DNA of 64,000 bases from Dipteronia dyeriana (taxonomy: Eukaryota > Streptophyta > Magnoliopsida > Sapindales > Sapindaceae). The position numbers and the translations under genes are program-made. This document shows, one piece after another, positions 11,318 through 22,260 of the stretch. Below the pieces are notes generated by a model, which was given only the letters and a program-made list of their open reading frames with translations, ran no database searches and was not told the DNA's origin. Where the stretch lies: NCBI GenBank assembly GCA_032871835.1, contig CM065296.1, positions 55,705,288 through 55,769,287 on the forward strand, written 5' to 3'. Every line of letters begins with the position of its first letter. Positions within the stretch are counted from its first letter, which is position 1.

Positions 11318-12068
11318 TGTTAGGTTTTAGTTTGTATTGGTATTAATTCCATATCAAAATGATGTTTACTTGTAATGATTTAGTTGTTTATATTCATGAT
11401 GATTCAAGCTTCAAGGAAGAAGAAACAACACCTCAAAGCAAGTTCTAAGTCTTCAAGAGAAAGGATGCAATATGGTTCTACAAAGGTATACTAAGACCTT
11501 ATCTTTCTCTTACAAGGCTTAGGCACACACACACATATCATACATTTGTGTCCCTGCATCGTTGTGCACCATTATAGGCACACACATACAATTCATTCAT
11601 ATGTGTCCCTGCATCGTTGTGCACCATGTATAACACATTCACACACTTTAAGATGAATGCTCATGCATTGATTTGGAAATAACATGTTTTGAAATATGCA
11701 TGATTGGAAACTATCTCTATGTAGTTTGCATTCTAGTGTGAATAATGTTTGTATGAGTATATGTTTGTATAACATGGATATTGAACTTGGATTTAGTCTT
11801 AAGTCATTCTTGATTGAGTTCCGGTCATTTCGGTTACTCATACTATTGAATTCAAGTTCTAAGTCAAAAGATACAACACTTTCAACTCATGTTTCATATA
11901 TTGTCTTCGTCTTCGTATATCAAGTCGAATTATTATTTTATGCTTTGAGTATCTTATATTTCCATGTCCATGTGAGAGTTATAGTTTGTAATCCACAAAC
12001 GGATTCGAATTCCGAGTTCAAAGGCCGGAGAACGGTCGAAGAACGCGAAGGGAGCGCAAGGGACTGCA

Positions 12069-12125
12069 CCATGGCCAAAAGGCCATGGAGGTGTGCAAGC
12101 CGAGATGGCGCGTGGCCATCTCGGC
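12069..12125 (+). other. Two strong adjacent hairpins in the family 3 LTR
   Basis: First hairpin: CCATGGCC, loop AAAA, GGCCATGG at 12,069-12,088. Second: GCCGAGATGGC (12,099-12,109), 5-base loop GCGTG, GCCATCTCGGC (12,115-12,125), extended outward by GTGCA/TGCAC with one unpaired A. The second hairpin has counterparts in the other LTR copies, always about 100-112 bp before a TATA-like box. Confidence 0.7.
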
Positions 12126-12225
12126 TGCACAACCTTGCTGCCCCAAGATGCCCATGTGCCATCTCTTGGGAGTACTTCCAAAGAAGGGCATTTTTGTCTT
12201 TCATCTTTCATTCTTATCTCTCTTC

Positions 12226-12235
12226 TTTATAATCC
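12226..12235 (+). promoter_or_regulatory. TATA-like box of the family 3 LTR
   Basis: TTTATAATCC about 100 bp after the hairpin. The equivalent place in the other copies reads TTTAAATA. This is probably the element's RNA polymerase II core promoter; no transcript evidence is available. Confidence 0.4.
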
Positions 12236-13149
12236 CTTTCCCTCTCACATTTCATTCTAAGAAGAAATTCAAATCAAGTGTGCAAAAATTTTCTCTCTAA
12301 ATTTACTCACCTTCCAAACACCATAACTTCTTCATTTGAACTTCGATTTGAGTGTTTTGAAGTTGAGAGTGTTCAAATATTCATCCTCCATCTTTTCTCT
12401 GAAGGTTTGAGTTATTTTTGCTGCTTATTTTGGCATCTAATCATACAAAAACGGGACTGCAACTAAATCAACTAAGGTATTGATTTTCTCTCAAAGTTTT
12501 CTTTTAAAACTTGGTCAATTGCCTTGGGTTTTCTTCTTTTACTTATATTTGTATATTGTGAGTGTTTTAATTTTTGTTTTGAACACTTTCAAAGCTAGGT
12601 TGAATTTCAATTGAAATCATACATGTTGAGTTAGGTTTTGATTTTGTCTATGTTATCACATGTTTGGGATTGTATTATGCTAGCTTTGATTCTAGGACTA
12701 TTTTGTGATCTTTGATTGATTGATTTTGTAAAAATTGTTCCTCACATGTATTAGGCTCTCTTGGCCGAAATTCTCACATAATACATTTGCTTATGTTCTT
12801 TTGAGCTATTCATGTGATTTGTTGAATCTATGATTAGGAATATGCTCTAGAACTTTTGTTTAAATCTATTTGACATTGTCATATGATTTTAGCATGTTTT
12901 AGGTTTTTGTGATTAAACTTGATCTTGTGATTTATTGATTTTATCTTGTGATTCAAGTTTAAACATATGCATGTATCTAGGTTGTTATTAATGTTGATCA
13001 TATCTTACATAATCTAGATTGATTACACATGCATGATAAACTAGACTATATGTGATTTGTGCATTCATGCTCATGTCTAGTATTTTCCATAGGATGTGTT
13101 GATCATAGCATTCTATGTTACGTGCTTTTTTGCGTTTTGCATTCATGAT

Positions 13150-13470
13150 CACCTAGATGCCTTGTGAGAAGGAAGTCTTGACAATAGGTGTGAGACCTAT
13201 GGTGTTGAGCAAGAAGTCTTGGCAATAGGTGTGAAACCTCGGATTGTCGAGCAAGGAAGTCTTGGATAGAGGTGTGAAGCCTTGGATAGTCGAGCAAGAA
13301 GTCTTGCCTATAGTTGGGAGAACTCGGATAGGTGAGCAAGGAAGTCTTGACTAGAGTCGGGAAGACTCGGATAGTTGAGCGAGAAGTCTTGCCTTGGGTT
13401 ATGAAGATCCGGATAAGGTAAGCAAGGAAGTCTTGACAAGAGGTGTGAAGCCTCGGATTGTTGAGCATAG
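13150..13470. repeat. Degenerate minisatellite in the family 3 LTR
   Basis: About seven imperfect copies of a unit of roughly 45 bp containing 'aggaagtcttgac', '(g)aggtgtgaagcc', 'tcggat' and 'tgagcaa'. A diverged shorter array lies at about 50,590-50,760 in another copy. The 116-codon minus-strand frame across it (13,118-13,468) is only the echo of the repeat. Confidence 0.8.
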
Positions 13471-13885
13471 GGCGGCAACTTCTAGAGTAGGATATGAGGG
13501 TAGTTTCTAGGTGAAGAGGGTTACTTGAGAGATTGTACTTGTCTTATCTACTAGTGGATTTTGTTACCGGTAGCTGCTAGCCCGATGATGTTTCCTTTTT
13601 GAAGGTTTACCACGTTATATCTTGTGTCAACTTTTCTCTAACCATATCTCTTTGATATTTGTATTGTGGATAGAACTCTTTATGTATGTTGACTTTCTTT
13701 CTATAATATAGGTTATGTATGTGTTACAATTACTTGTTTGTATCACACTTTACTTGTGTTTATATATTGATTAATTGTCTTTAATTAATATATATATTGT
13801 GATACAAGCAATCTAGAGGGACAAACTTTTGTTTGTTTCTAAGGGAGTCGAAAAAAGTTTCTAACCTATTCACCCCCCCAGGTTA

Positions 13886-13910
13886 GCCTTGAGCATTTAA
13901 CCGTGATTGT
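13886..13910. other. Junction between the family 3 LTR and element 2
   Basis: Short stretch between the last family 3 LTR landmark and the first base of clear homology to the leader of element 3. No LTR end of family 1 is present, so element 2 lost its 5' LTR here. Confidence 0.5.
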
Positions 13911-14287
13911 ATTTTCATTGACCGACCCTAAGGCGACAATTCTCGAGTTAAGCTCGTGAGATCTGAAATGATGGGTTATACTCACGAAGGTTTTGATTAA
14001 GTTTTTTAATTAAAAATCTGACCGAATAAATGATAGTTGAATGATATGGAATAAGAGTTATTCTAGAATATCATTTGATTGAGAATGTCTTGGTCCAACA
14101 TGCAAAGATTTGACCGACCCTAAGGCGGCATTTTTTTTATGGTATGTTGGATTGTCGTGGTATTGTAACTATTTTTAGGGTTTTTCGAGTTCGTTAAACA
14201 TGTTCATGCATCATGTTTAAATTTATACCAAAGCACTCGCACTTGTTTCAAATAAATGACTGAATGAATGTTTTATTTATTTCAGCA

Positions 14288-15034
14288 ATGTCTTCTGCAT
14301 TACTTCAAATTCTCGCAAACGATGAATTAACTGGTGATAACTACACTAAGTGGAAACTTAATATTAATGCAATTTTGGTCACCAAAGACCTCAAGTTTGT
14401 GCTTACGGAGGAATGTCCTCCTGCGCCTACTGCCAATGCCACACAAACTGTTCGTGAGGCATACCAGCGATGGGTCTCATCTGATGAGAAGGCCCAAACA
14501 TATCTGTTGGCATCTATGACAGACGTGCTTGTCACAAATCACGAAGCAATGACTTCAGCATTCGAAATCATGGAGTCATTGCAAGCTATGTTCGGGCAGC
14601 CTTTCGAGCAAAAGCGACACAAAGCTGTTCGTTCCGCTATGCTCGCTCGCATGAAGGAAGGAACGTTAGTTCGGGAACATGTCCTAAGCATGATATCCTA
14701 CTTCAACACAGTAGAAGTCAATGGCGGGGCCATTGACGAACCCAGTCAGGTGAGCATCATACTGACGACTCTTCCGAAGAGTTTCGACCAGTTTAAAAGC
14801 AATTACGGGATGAACAAGTTAAAGTTCAGTCTTACACAGTTGCTCAATGAGCTTGCTACCTTTGAGTCCTTGATTAAGGACAACAAAGGCAAGATCGGTG
14901 AGGCAAATGTTGTCGAACCATCTTCCTCTAATAATAAAAAGAGGAAGAGGTCCGCTGGGAAGGAAAAAAGTAAGCCCAAACCCAAGAAATCCCAAAGCAA
15001 AAAGAAGGGCACCCCCACTGACCAAGACAATTGA
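14288..15034 (+). pseudogene. gag: copia gag (capsid), open up to a premature stop
   Basis: Structural protein that would form the retrotransposon particle. I choose the ATG at 14,288 (MSSALLQILANDELTGDNY) because element 3 starts at the same residue; an in-frame ATG 24 bp upstream would add eight residues. The frame is open for about 248 residues: capsid-like core of the Retrotran_gag_2/UBN2 type (residues 10-200, with TGDNYTKWK and LLASMTDVL ... AFEIMESLQAMFG), then a Lys/Ser-rich basic tail. A TGA at 15,032-15,034 stops it just before the zinc knuckle, which is readable in phase at once afterwards. This is the best preserved gag in the window, but downstream parts are dead. Confidence 0.88.
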
Positions 15035-16600
15035 AAATGTTTCCATTGTAATAAGGTCAAGCACTGGAAGAGGAACTGTCCTCAGTACCTGAAGGAGGTA
15101 GCCAAGAAGAAAAAGATTAAAGGTAAATATGATTTACTTGTTCTTGAATCTTGTTTAGTGGAAGATGATTCTTCACCCTGGATAGTTGAATCGGGGGCCA
15201 CTAATCATGTTTGTTCTTCTTTGTAGTGGACTGATTCTTGGACACAGCTAGAGGAGGGAGCCTTCTTAATGCATGTAGGGTCGGGGGATGTCGTATCGAC
15301 CAAAGCAGTGGAAGCAATAAGATTGGAATTTTGTAATAATGATAGTTTTTTATTATTAAACAATGTTTTTTATATTCCTGGATTTACACGGAATTTGATT
15401 TCCGTTTCTAAATTGTTAGAACAAAAATATTCGGTTTCTTTTAATAACAAGTTTGTTATTATTGGAAAGAATGGTCTGAATATTTGTTTAGGAATTAATG
15501 AAAACAATTTGTATATTTTAAGATCGTTAATATGTACTATACTGCTCAACGCCGAAATGTTTAAGGTTGAAAAATCAAAAACTAAATGACAAAAGATTTC
15601 TCCAGATAATGACACGTATCTCTAGTATCTAAGGCTTGGTCATATCAACCTTGACCGGATAGACAGACTAGTAAAAAGCGAACCTTTAACTGAGTTAAAG
15701 GTTCGCACCTTACCTGTCAGCGAATCTTGTCTGGAAGGTAAGATGACTAAGAGACCTTTTACTGGAAAAAGACTTAGAGCTAAAGAACCGCTAGAGCTTA
15801 TACTTACAAACGTCTGCGGACCAATGAATGTTAAAGCTAGGGGTGGTTATGAGTATTATGTCACCTTTATAGATGACTACTTAAGATATGGATACGTCTA
15901 CCTGATGCAACGAACATCGGAAACATTTGAAAAGTTCAAAGAATTCCGAGCTGAAGTTGAGAATCAATTAGGTAGGACTATCAAGTCACTACGATCAGAT
16001 CGTGAAGGTGAGTACCTTGACCAAGAGTTTGAAGACTTCATGGTCGAGCATGGGATAGTTTCCCAACTCACAGCTCCCGGTACGCCTCAGCAAAATGGTG
16101 TAGCAAAGAGGAGAAATATAACCCTAATGGAAATGGTGAGATATATGATTAGTTTCTCACCATTACCAAATTCTTTCTGGGGATATGTGTTACAAACAGC
16201 GGCATACATTTTGAATGTAATGCCATCCAAATATGTTCCTAAGACTCCCCTAGAGTTGTGGAATGGTCGTAAAGCTAGTTTAAGACATTTCCGTATATGG
16301 GGGTGTCCAGCACAAGTGCTGAAGAATAAAACTGGAAAGCTAGACTCCAAGTCTGTTGTCTGCCTGTTTTTAGGATACTCGAAGGAGACCAGAGGTGGAC
16401 ACTTCTATAGTGCCGAAGATAACAAAATATTTGTATCGACAAATGCAACGTTTCTCGAGGACAATTATATTAGTGACTATAAACCTCATTCCAAGATTGT
16501 ATTAAATGAGTTAAGCCTGGTAAGACTGGTGCTTCATCAACAAGAGTTGTTGATCCACAAACATCTGAGAGTTAGATGGTTCCTAATCAGGATACACTAA
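15035..16600 (+). pseudogene. copia zinc knuckle, protease and integrase, broken
   Basis: The zinc knuckle CFHCNKVKHWKRNC fits C-x2-C-x4-H-x4-C but lacks the usual Gly before His. In the protease the catalytic DSG reads ESG (codon 15,188-15,190). A TAG follows at HVCSSL-stop, and the frame stops again at 15,587. The gag-pre-integrase region has H...H (LRLGHINLDRI) and a final Cys; the first Cys of CESC is Ser. The integrase core keeps LRSD, but the first Asp of the D-D-E triad is Asn (LTNVCG, codon 15,809-15,811) and the Glu is Lys (GVAKRR, codon 16,106-16,108). The frame then shifts after IVLNELS near 16,515. No working protease or integrase could be made. Confidence 0.9.
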
Positions 16601-17385
16601 CACCTAGACGTAGTGAAAGGGCTGTGAGACAACCTGAACTCTATTTAGCTATAGGTGAGGGATAAGGTGTTGTCTCTGCTGATAGTGTGGATGATCCATT
16701 GACATTTAAGAATGTAATGGAAGATCCTGATAAAGAGGAATGGCTTAAAACCATGAATCTCGAGATGGAGTCCATGTACTCTAACTCAGTCTGGAATCTT
16801 GTAGCTTACTGGATGGGGTAAAACCCATAGGGTGTAAGTGGATCTACAAGAGAAATAGAGGAGTAGACGGGAAGGTAGAGACCTTCAAGGTAATGCTAGT
16901 GGCCAAAGGTTATACTAAGAAAGAGGGGGTCGATTATGATGAGACCTTCTCGCTAGTAGCCATGTTTAAGTCTATTAGGATTCTCTTATCCATTGCTGCC
17001 TTTTTCGATTATGAAATTTGGCAAATGGATGTCAATACTGTATTCTTGAATGACAATCTTGATGAGAGAGGGTTTCGTGTCTATAGATCAAGAGCAAAAG
17101 GTTTGCAAGCTGCAAAGGTCCATCTATGGATTTAAGCAAGCATCTAGATCTTGGAACATTAGGTTTGATGATGTGTTCAAAACCTATGGCTTCGAGCAGA
17201 ACGTTGATGAGCCTTGTGTCTACAAGCGCATCATTGATAAGAAAGTAGTTTTTTTGGTCCTATACGTAGATGATATCCTACTCATTGGGAATGATGTGGG
17301 AGTGTTGTCTGATGTAAAGGTTTGGCTGGCTAGCCAATTCCAAATGAAAGATTTGGGAGAGGCAAGTTATGTTCTAGGGATCTAA
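16601..17385 (+). pseudogene. copia reverse transcriptase, frameshifted
   Basis: RVT_2-type reverse transcriptase in pieces. Recognisable parts: MEDPDKEEWLKTM, a frameshift near 16,815, KWIYKRNRGVDGKVETF, YTKKEGVDYDETFSLVAMFKSI, IWQMDVNTVFLN, a second frameshift near 17,065-17,080, then KVCKLQRSIYGFKQASRSW and the intact catalytic YVDD (VLYVDDILLIGND, about 17,260). It ends DLGEASYVLGI-stop at 17,385. QMDV supplies the first catalytic Asp. The active-site motifs survive but the two frameshifts and the stop kill it. Confidence 0.92.
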
Positions 17386-18250
17386 CTTATAAAGGATCGT
17401 AAGAACAAACTTATAACACTGTCTTAGACATCTTATATCGACAAGATTCTTGTGCGATTTTCGATACAGAATTCTAAGAAAATTAATTTACCTTCCAAGC
17501 ATGGAGTTTACTTGTCTAAGGAACAATGTCCTAAGACACCTCAAGAAGTTGAGGATATGAGACGTGTACCCTATGCATCAACAGTAGGTAGTCTCATGTA
17601 TGCTATGTTATGCACGAGATCGGGCATCTGCTATGCAGTGGGAGTAGTCTGTAGATACCAGTCCAACCTAGGATTGGATCATTGGGTTGCTGTCAAGACT
17701 ATTTTCAAGTATCTTCGGAGAACGAGAAACTATATGCTAGTGTATTCCGTATAGGATTTGATCCATTTAGGATACACGGATTCTGATTTTCAGTCAGACA
17801 GGGATTCTAGAAATTCCACGTCTGGATCAATATAAACCCTTGGTTGTAGAGTCATTGTGTGGAGAAGTATCAAGCAATCTTGCATTGCTGACTCCACCAT
17901 GGAAGCCGGATATGTAGCTGCTTGTGAAGCTGCTAAAGAGGCTGTTTGGCTCCGTAAGTTCTTGAGTGATCTGGAAGTTGTTCCAGACCTGGATAAGCCC
18001 ATCACACTTTATTGTGATAACAGTGGTGCTGTGGCTAATTTTAAATAACCAAGAAGCCACAAGAAAGGAAATCATATCTCTTAGAAAGTATCATCTCATC
18101 AGAGAGATAGTGCAGAGAGGAGATGTGATCGTCACCAAGATAGTCTCACAAGATAATCATGTTGATCCATTTACTAAGACCTTACCGGCTAAAGTGTTTT
18201 CAGGTTACCTAGATGGTCTAGGGTTACGAGGCATGCCTCACATGCTTTAG
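17386..18250 (+). pseudogene. copia RNase H, broken
   Basis: Continues the polyprotein after a TAA. Visible: RVPYASTVGSLMYAMLC connector, GYTDSDFQSDRDSR (first Asp), STMEAGYVAACEAAKEAVW (here the catalytic Glu is retained in MEAGY), YCDNSGAVAN (second Asp) and GMPHML-stop at 18,250. Stops interrupt it near 17,753, 17,835 and 18,046, and the frame shifts near 18,060. The family 3' end (DPFTKTLPAKVFSG) is legible in another frame. Confidence 0.9.
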
Positions 18251-18252
18251 TG

Positions 18253-18264
18253 CAAGTTGGAGAT
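18253..18264 (+). promoter_or_regulatory. Polypurine tract of element 2
   Basis: CAAGTTGGAGAT directly before the LTR start TGTTGGG. Confidence 0.75.
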
Positions 18265-20286
18265 TGTTGGGATTTATGCCCTAAACATGTAACTTGTAAA
18301 TGGATTTATGAAGTAAATAAAAAGAAAGGTTCAATTCATTCTGTTATTTTATTTATTTTATAAACTTGTGTACATATTAACATTCTGGATTGCCGGATGT
18401 AATCTCGAACTGTGTATATGAGTGTCATATATGGATGTATACAGTAAGAGATGTGCAATCTAAAGAGTCCATAGATAGCAAATAAAGCTGGGTATTTTAT
18501 TTGTGGTTAATCTATAGCTGCGGTCCATTCCGTAATGTATAGTGATTTTATCCTGAATCTTTCATATGAGATATGGGAATGGAGGCACCTTGTATGATGT
18601 GATCATATAGGACTGGGCCATGATCTATACGAATCTAACACCAAGACCTGTTTACCGATGAGATTCATATATATCAACTAATGATGGCTATATATGGGTG
18701 ATCTTAATCTTGAGTCTTATCTACTCTTTCAGGTTAGATCGTGGTCTTTGATATACCATGGGTGAGGTCAGATGCATTTCCTGATCAATATACTCCGTAT
18801 GTTCGGATTACGGTTTGGCTTGTGGCTGGGTAGGTTTGTACATAATAGTGGAATCCACTCTTTCTTGTGAGAAGTAGATGGTAGTTCCCTTAAGGGTTGA
18901 TTCGGGGCTTGGACAATATGAGCACTCTCCTAATTCCGTGAGGAAATTGGATTTATTGTCCATTAGAGAATCAATGGTACTTAAAGGATATATGTAATTA
19001 GAGGGGTATAACGGACATTATGACCCAGCTCTAATTATGAACTACTGTGGAGGATCACACCATATGTAATAGCTATATCGATGGACACCGAGTTGTATCG
19101 GTCTGTGTAAAAACGTCTGCAGTTGAGAGAGTGCAGCTTCGAGTTTTTAGTGGAATAACACCAGAGTTAATAATCAATGAATATTAATTAAAGAGTTTAA
19201 TTAATGATTCCGAGGATTATTGGAGCTCAAAATACTGTGGGTCCATTAGGCCCCCTTGCTAGCCCGATCGATTTAGGTAACAAGGGTCACGATTAATTAA
19301 TTGGATTGTCTTGTTAATTGTGTTACGAAAGTGACACGTATTTATTCGGGAATTAATTGAATAATGAGATTATTTAATTAATAGATAATGGTGATTAAAT
19401 AACTTAAATAATGAGATTATTTAATTATGTTATTAATCACTAAATGGAGGGTGTATGTTAATATTTATTTTTGAATAAAATAAGATAATATGATTATTTT
19501 ATTTTATTAAATTAAATATTTTATTTTTGAATTTAAATAGTTTGAATTCAAAATTAAAATCAAATAAAAGATATGAGATATTTTTTATTTGAAATTTTTT
19601 AAAAATCAAATAAAATATATGGCATATTTTTTATTTGAAATTTTTTAAAAATCAAATATAGATTTGATCTAATATTTAAATATTATATACGTTATATATA
19701 TATATATTATTTAAAATAATAAAAAAAGGGTGTTGTGCTTGTCACGCACATCACACTTATGTATAAATATATATATATTGACAAAAGGAAAAGGTTGGTT
19801 TTTGGTCAAACACATAAGGTAGGTGTGAGTTTTTTTTTTAAGAAAGAAAAGTGTGCTTGTGTGCATAAAAATACACCAAAAAGAGAGAAAAGTGTGCAAG
19901 TGTTGTATACTTATATCAAAAGAAATAGTTTCTTCTTCTTCTCTCTTTTACATCCTCCATTCTAGTTATTAAGTTCGTGACGTGCCCACACGCAGTTACT
20001 AGTCCCGGGATATAGCGAGGAAGATCAGTGGTACAGACCAGGTGCATATTGAAAAAGTGAAGGAGCCTCCAAACGTTGGTATGGTTCTTTTAATATTCCT
20101 TTTTATTATTGATTACAATTTCCTGTATTTACATATATATATTTTATTAGTGTAATATTTAGTATATGTATTTGTTCCGAAAAAAATACGATCACAAGCT
20201 CATTGGTCCCAGATACAGATTACGATCTGTATAAAAAAAATTTAAAACCCATTTCCGCTGCGTGACCGGTGAACGGGGTTCCAACA
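18265..20286 (+). repeat. 3' LTR of element 2 (family 1)
   Basis: 2,022 bp, starting TGTTGGGATTTATGCCC and ending GGGGTTCCAACA. Collinear with the LTR at 2,696-4,732. Unlike that copy it carries a tandem duplication of about 49 bp at 19,570-19,660 ('tatttgaaattttttaaaaatc' twice, given here in part). The following bases are GACCA; the 5' partner of a target duplication is lost. Confidence 0.93.
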
Positions 20287-20814
20287 GACCATACAAAGGG
20301 TAGTTTTGAAAAACACTTAAATCATTGACACCATTCTTTCGAAACTAGACACGTTACTCAAAATAACCGAACCAAATCTAACCCAATGCACACAACAAGT
20401 TATCATATGATTAAAAGCAATGCTTGATCATGGAAACTAAAATGCAATCATAGAAATGCATTAACAAAAATAACATGCATGAAGTGCAAGTGTGATTGTG
20501 AAGGAATGCACACATGAGCAATGAGAAACAAGGAATAAATGCGTGTCAATACAAATGCATGTAAGTATGTGTGTGCAATGTGTGAATGATGCACACATAT
20601 AATGAATAATGAACACAAATGCAATGTGAACAAAACATGCATGAAATGTGTGTATGCAACTAAATCTCTTTAAAGAGTTAAACAAGTGTTATACTTTAGA
20701 ATCTTGAGCTTGGCTAGGAACAAAGATCACCTAAACTACCCTTACATGTTAATCCCCAATTGTGGTTTGTCAATTGAAATATGCCAATCAAAAACCGAGG
20801 AACGAGCTCCAATG
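20287..20814. other. Gap: repeat-like DNA without a gene
   Basis: No supported coding sequence. Positions 20,455-20,660 are rich in alternating 'tgcatg', 'tgtgtg' and 'gcacac' words, giving low-complexity open frames on the minus strand that I discard. Origin unknown; it lies between a family 1 LTR and a family 3 LTR fragment. Confidence 0.4.
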
Positions 20815-21379
20815 CTTAACAAAGGTATATTAAGACCTTATTCCTCTTACAAGGCTTAGGTGCACACGCACACACATTGCATTTATATATGTCTATACAG
20901 TTGTGCTTAATTGGTATAACACATATACACACATATTATTGTATGAACATGCATTAAATTTAATTTGACAACTTTTGTACGATTGCATGTTCTATGACTA
21001 TCTCTAGGAAATGGCATACTTTTGTGTTCTTAAGTTTATTTGTTTGTATATTTATTATATCGGACTTGAATTTGTTCTTGTATTATTCTTCATTGAGTTT
21101 TAGTCATTTCGGTTACTCATTCATTAGTTTTCAAGTTCCGAATTAGAACTTATGAAACTTTCCCGTCACTTACCATGCATTGTCTTCGTCATCATGTATC
21201 GAGTCAAATTCTTATCTTTTGGTCAAAGTTTCATAGTCTTCCATGTGTGTTAGTGAGTCCCATTTTGTATCCAAAATCAAATTCAAACTTAGAATTTGGA
21301 GGCTAAAATACGGTCGAAGAACACGAGTGGTATGCGAGGGAGGAGGTAATGGCAAAGTTTCCATTTGCACCCCTTCCCA

Positions 21380-21400
21380 ATGGAGGCGTGTGGCCTCCAT
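21380..21400 (+). other. Hairpin in a family 3 LTR
   Basis: ATGGAGGC, 5-base loop GTGTG, GCCTCCAT: a perfect 8-bp stem. It takes the same place as the hairpin at 12,099-12,125, but the stem bases differ on both arms. Confidence 0.7.
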
Positions 21401-21501
21401 GGTAAGGGATGCCCTCTACCCCCATAGAGGCCACACACCTCCATAGGAGCCTGAGGCTGCAACCCTCCATTGGTGATCTTATCTCTCTCTTATCGTTTTC
21501 T

Positions 21502-21509
21502 TTTAAATA
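21502..21509 (+). promoter_or_regulatory. TATA-like box of a family 3 LTR
   Basis: TTTAAATA 102 bp after the hairpin; same spacing as in the copies at 12,226, 35,789 and 49,879. Confidence 0.4.
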
Positions 21510-22260
21510 CCACTTTCCCTCCCATTTTTCATTCAAGAAGTAAATTTTAAAAAAATTGCTGCAGAATTTTTTTTCTCCAATTTTCTAAAATTACAAACAC
21601 TATAACTTCTGAGTCTGATTTGAGTGATTCAATTTGGAGAATATTTTTAGAAGAGTTCTTTATCATCTCCAAGAGAGTTTGAGGTCATTTGTTCAAGATT
21701 TCTTGTGGCACTTCACCAAAATCCGAAACTGCACATTTTTCTTAAGGTATTGATTTGTCACTTGAGTTTTGATCTTCAAAGCCTTCAATTACCTTGGTTT
21801 TTCTTCTTTTATATATGTATGTTACTTGTACATAGTTTTATTAGAGTTTATGACTCTTTTTAAGCAAGTTTGAACTTGATTAGAAACATGTATGTTAAGT
21901 TAGGTTTTCTTGAAACCTATGTTTTCACATGCTTGTTAGTTGTATTGTGCTAGCTTCCTTTTTAGGATTGTTTGTGCTTCAATTGATTGATTTTGATGAT
22001 TGATAGTCTCTACTTATGTTAGGGCTCTTTAATTGAACATATTTAGGACTAGCACAATTTCTTATGTATTTAGAGCCTATTAGGATTTAACTGAATATTT
22101 TATGAATATGTGCTTTAAATGATTGATAGGTGATTTTGTTGACAGTATCTATTGATTCTAGCATTTTTGTTTTAGTTATAAAGTCTTGAAATGTTCTTCA
22201 TGAATATGTATGGTTTTCAAGATGTAAGTGTCTAATTTTTTATTGGCATATTTCGTTAAC

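Larger units (their letters stand above)
11318..13885 (+). repeat. 3' LTR of the family 3 (SIRE-like) element
   Basis: Begins TGTTAGGTTTTAG after a polypurine tract and ends near the CCTATTCACCCCCCC block at 13,865-13,881, about 2.57 kb. It shares landmarks with the fragments at 20,815-22,260, 22,892-23,253 plus 35,311-36,476, and 49,387-51,373: a 'gagttccggtcatttcggttac' block, a GC-rich hairpin segment, a TATA-like box and a guanine-rich minisatellite. The exact 3' end is uncertain because the next element begins without a 5' LTR. Confidence 0.75.
13911..20286 (+). mobile_element. Element 2: family 1 copia retrotransposon lacking its 5' LTR
   Basis: Contains the last 380 bp of the leader, gag, zinc knuckle, protease, integrase, reverse transcriptase, RNase H, polypurine tract and a complete 3' LTR, in the copia order (integrase before reverse transcriptase). 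The leader matches 55,650-56,015 of element 3 ('gaccgaccctaaggcg', 'gagatctgaaatgat'). The 5' LTR and primer-binding site are missing. Coding parts carry several stops and frameshifts and have lost catalytic residues. Confidence 0.93.
20815..22260 (+). repeat. Internal part of a family 3 LTR
   Basis: Homology to the LTR at 11,318 starts at the 'caaaggtat.ttaagaccttat' block (compare 11,483-11,508) and runs through 'gtcatttcggttactcat' (compare 11,824-11,843), a GC-rich hairpin segment, a TATA-like box and the following A/T-rich part. The first 165 bp and the 3' end are missing, so this is a fragment. Confidence 0.75.

Noticed and set aside
11696..12232. 178-codon plus-strand frame and several minus-strand frames in the family 3 LTR
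   Set aside because: They lie wholly inside an LTR, are absent from the other LTR copies and show no domain.
13118..13468. 116-codon minus-strand frame with a repeated peptide
   Set aside because: Shadow of the LTR minisatellite; no start context, no domain, opposite to the element.
13150..13470. Possible CRISPR-like array because of regular spacing
   Set aside because: Plant context, units are contiguous and degenerate with no unique spacers; it is a minisatellite.
20448..20685. His/Cys-rich minus-strand frames
   Set aside because: Low-complexity 'tgcatg' and 'tgtgtg' sequence; composition, not coding constraint.
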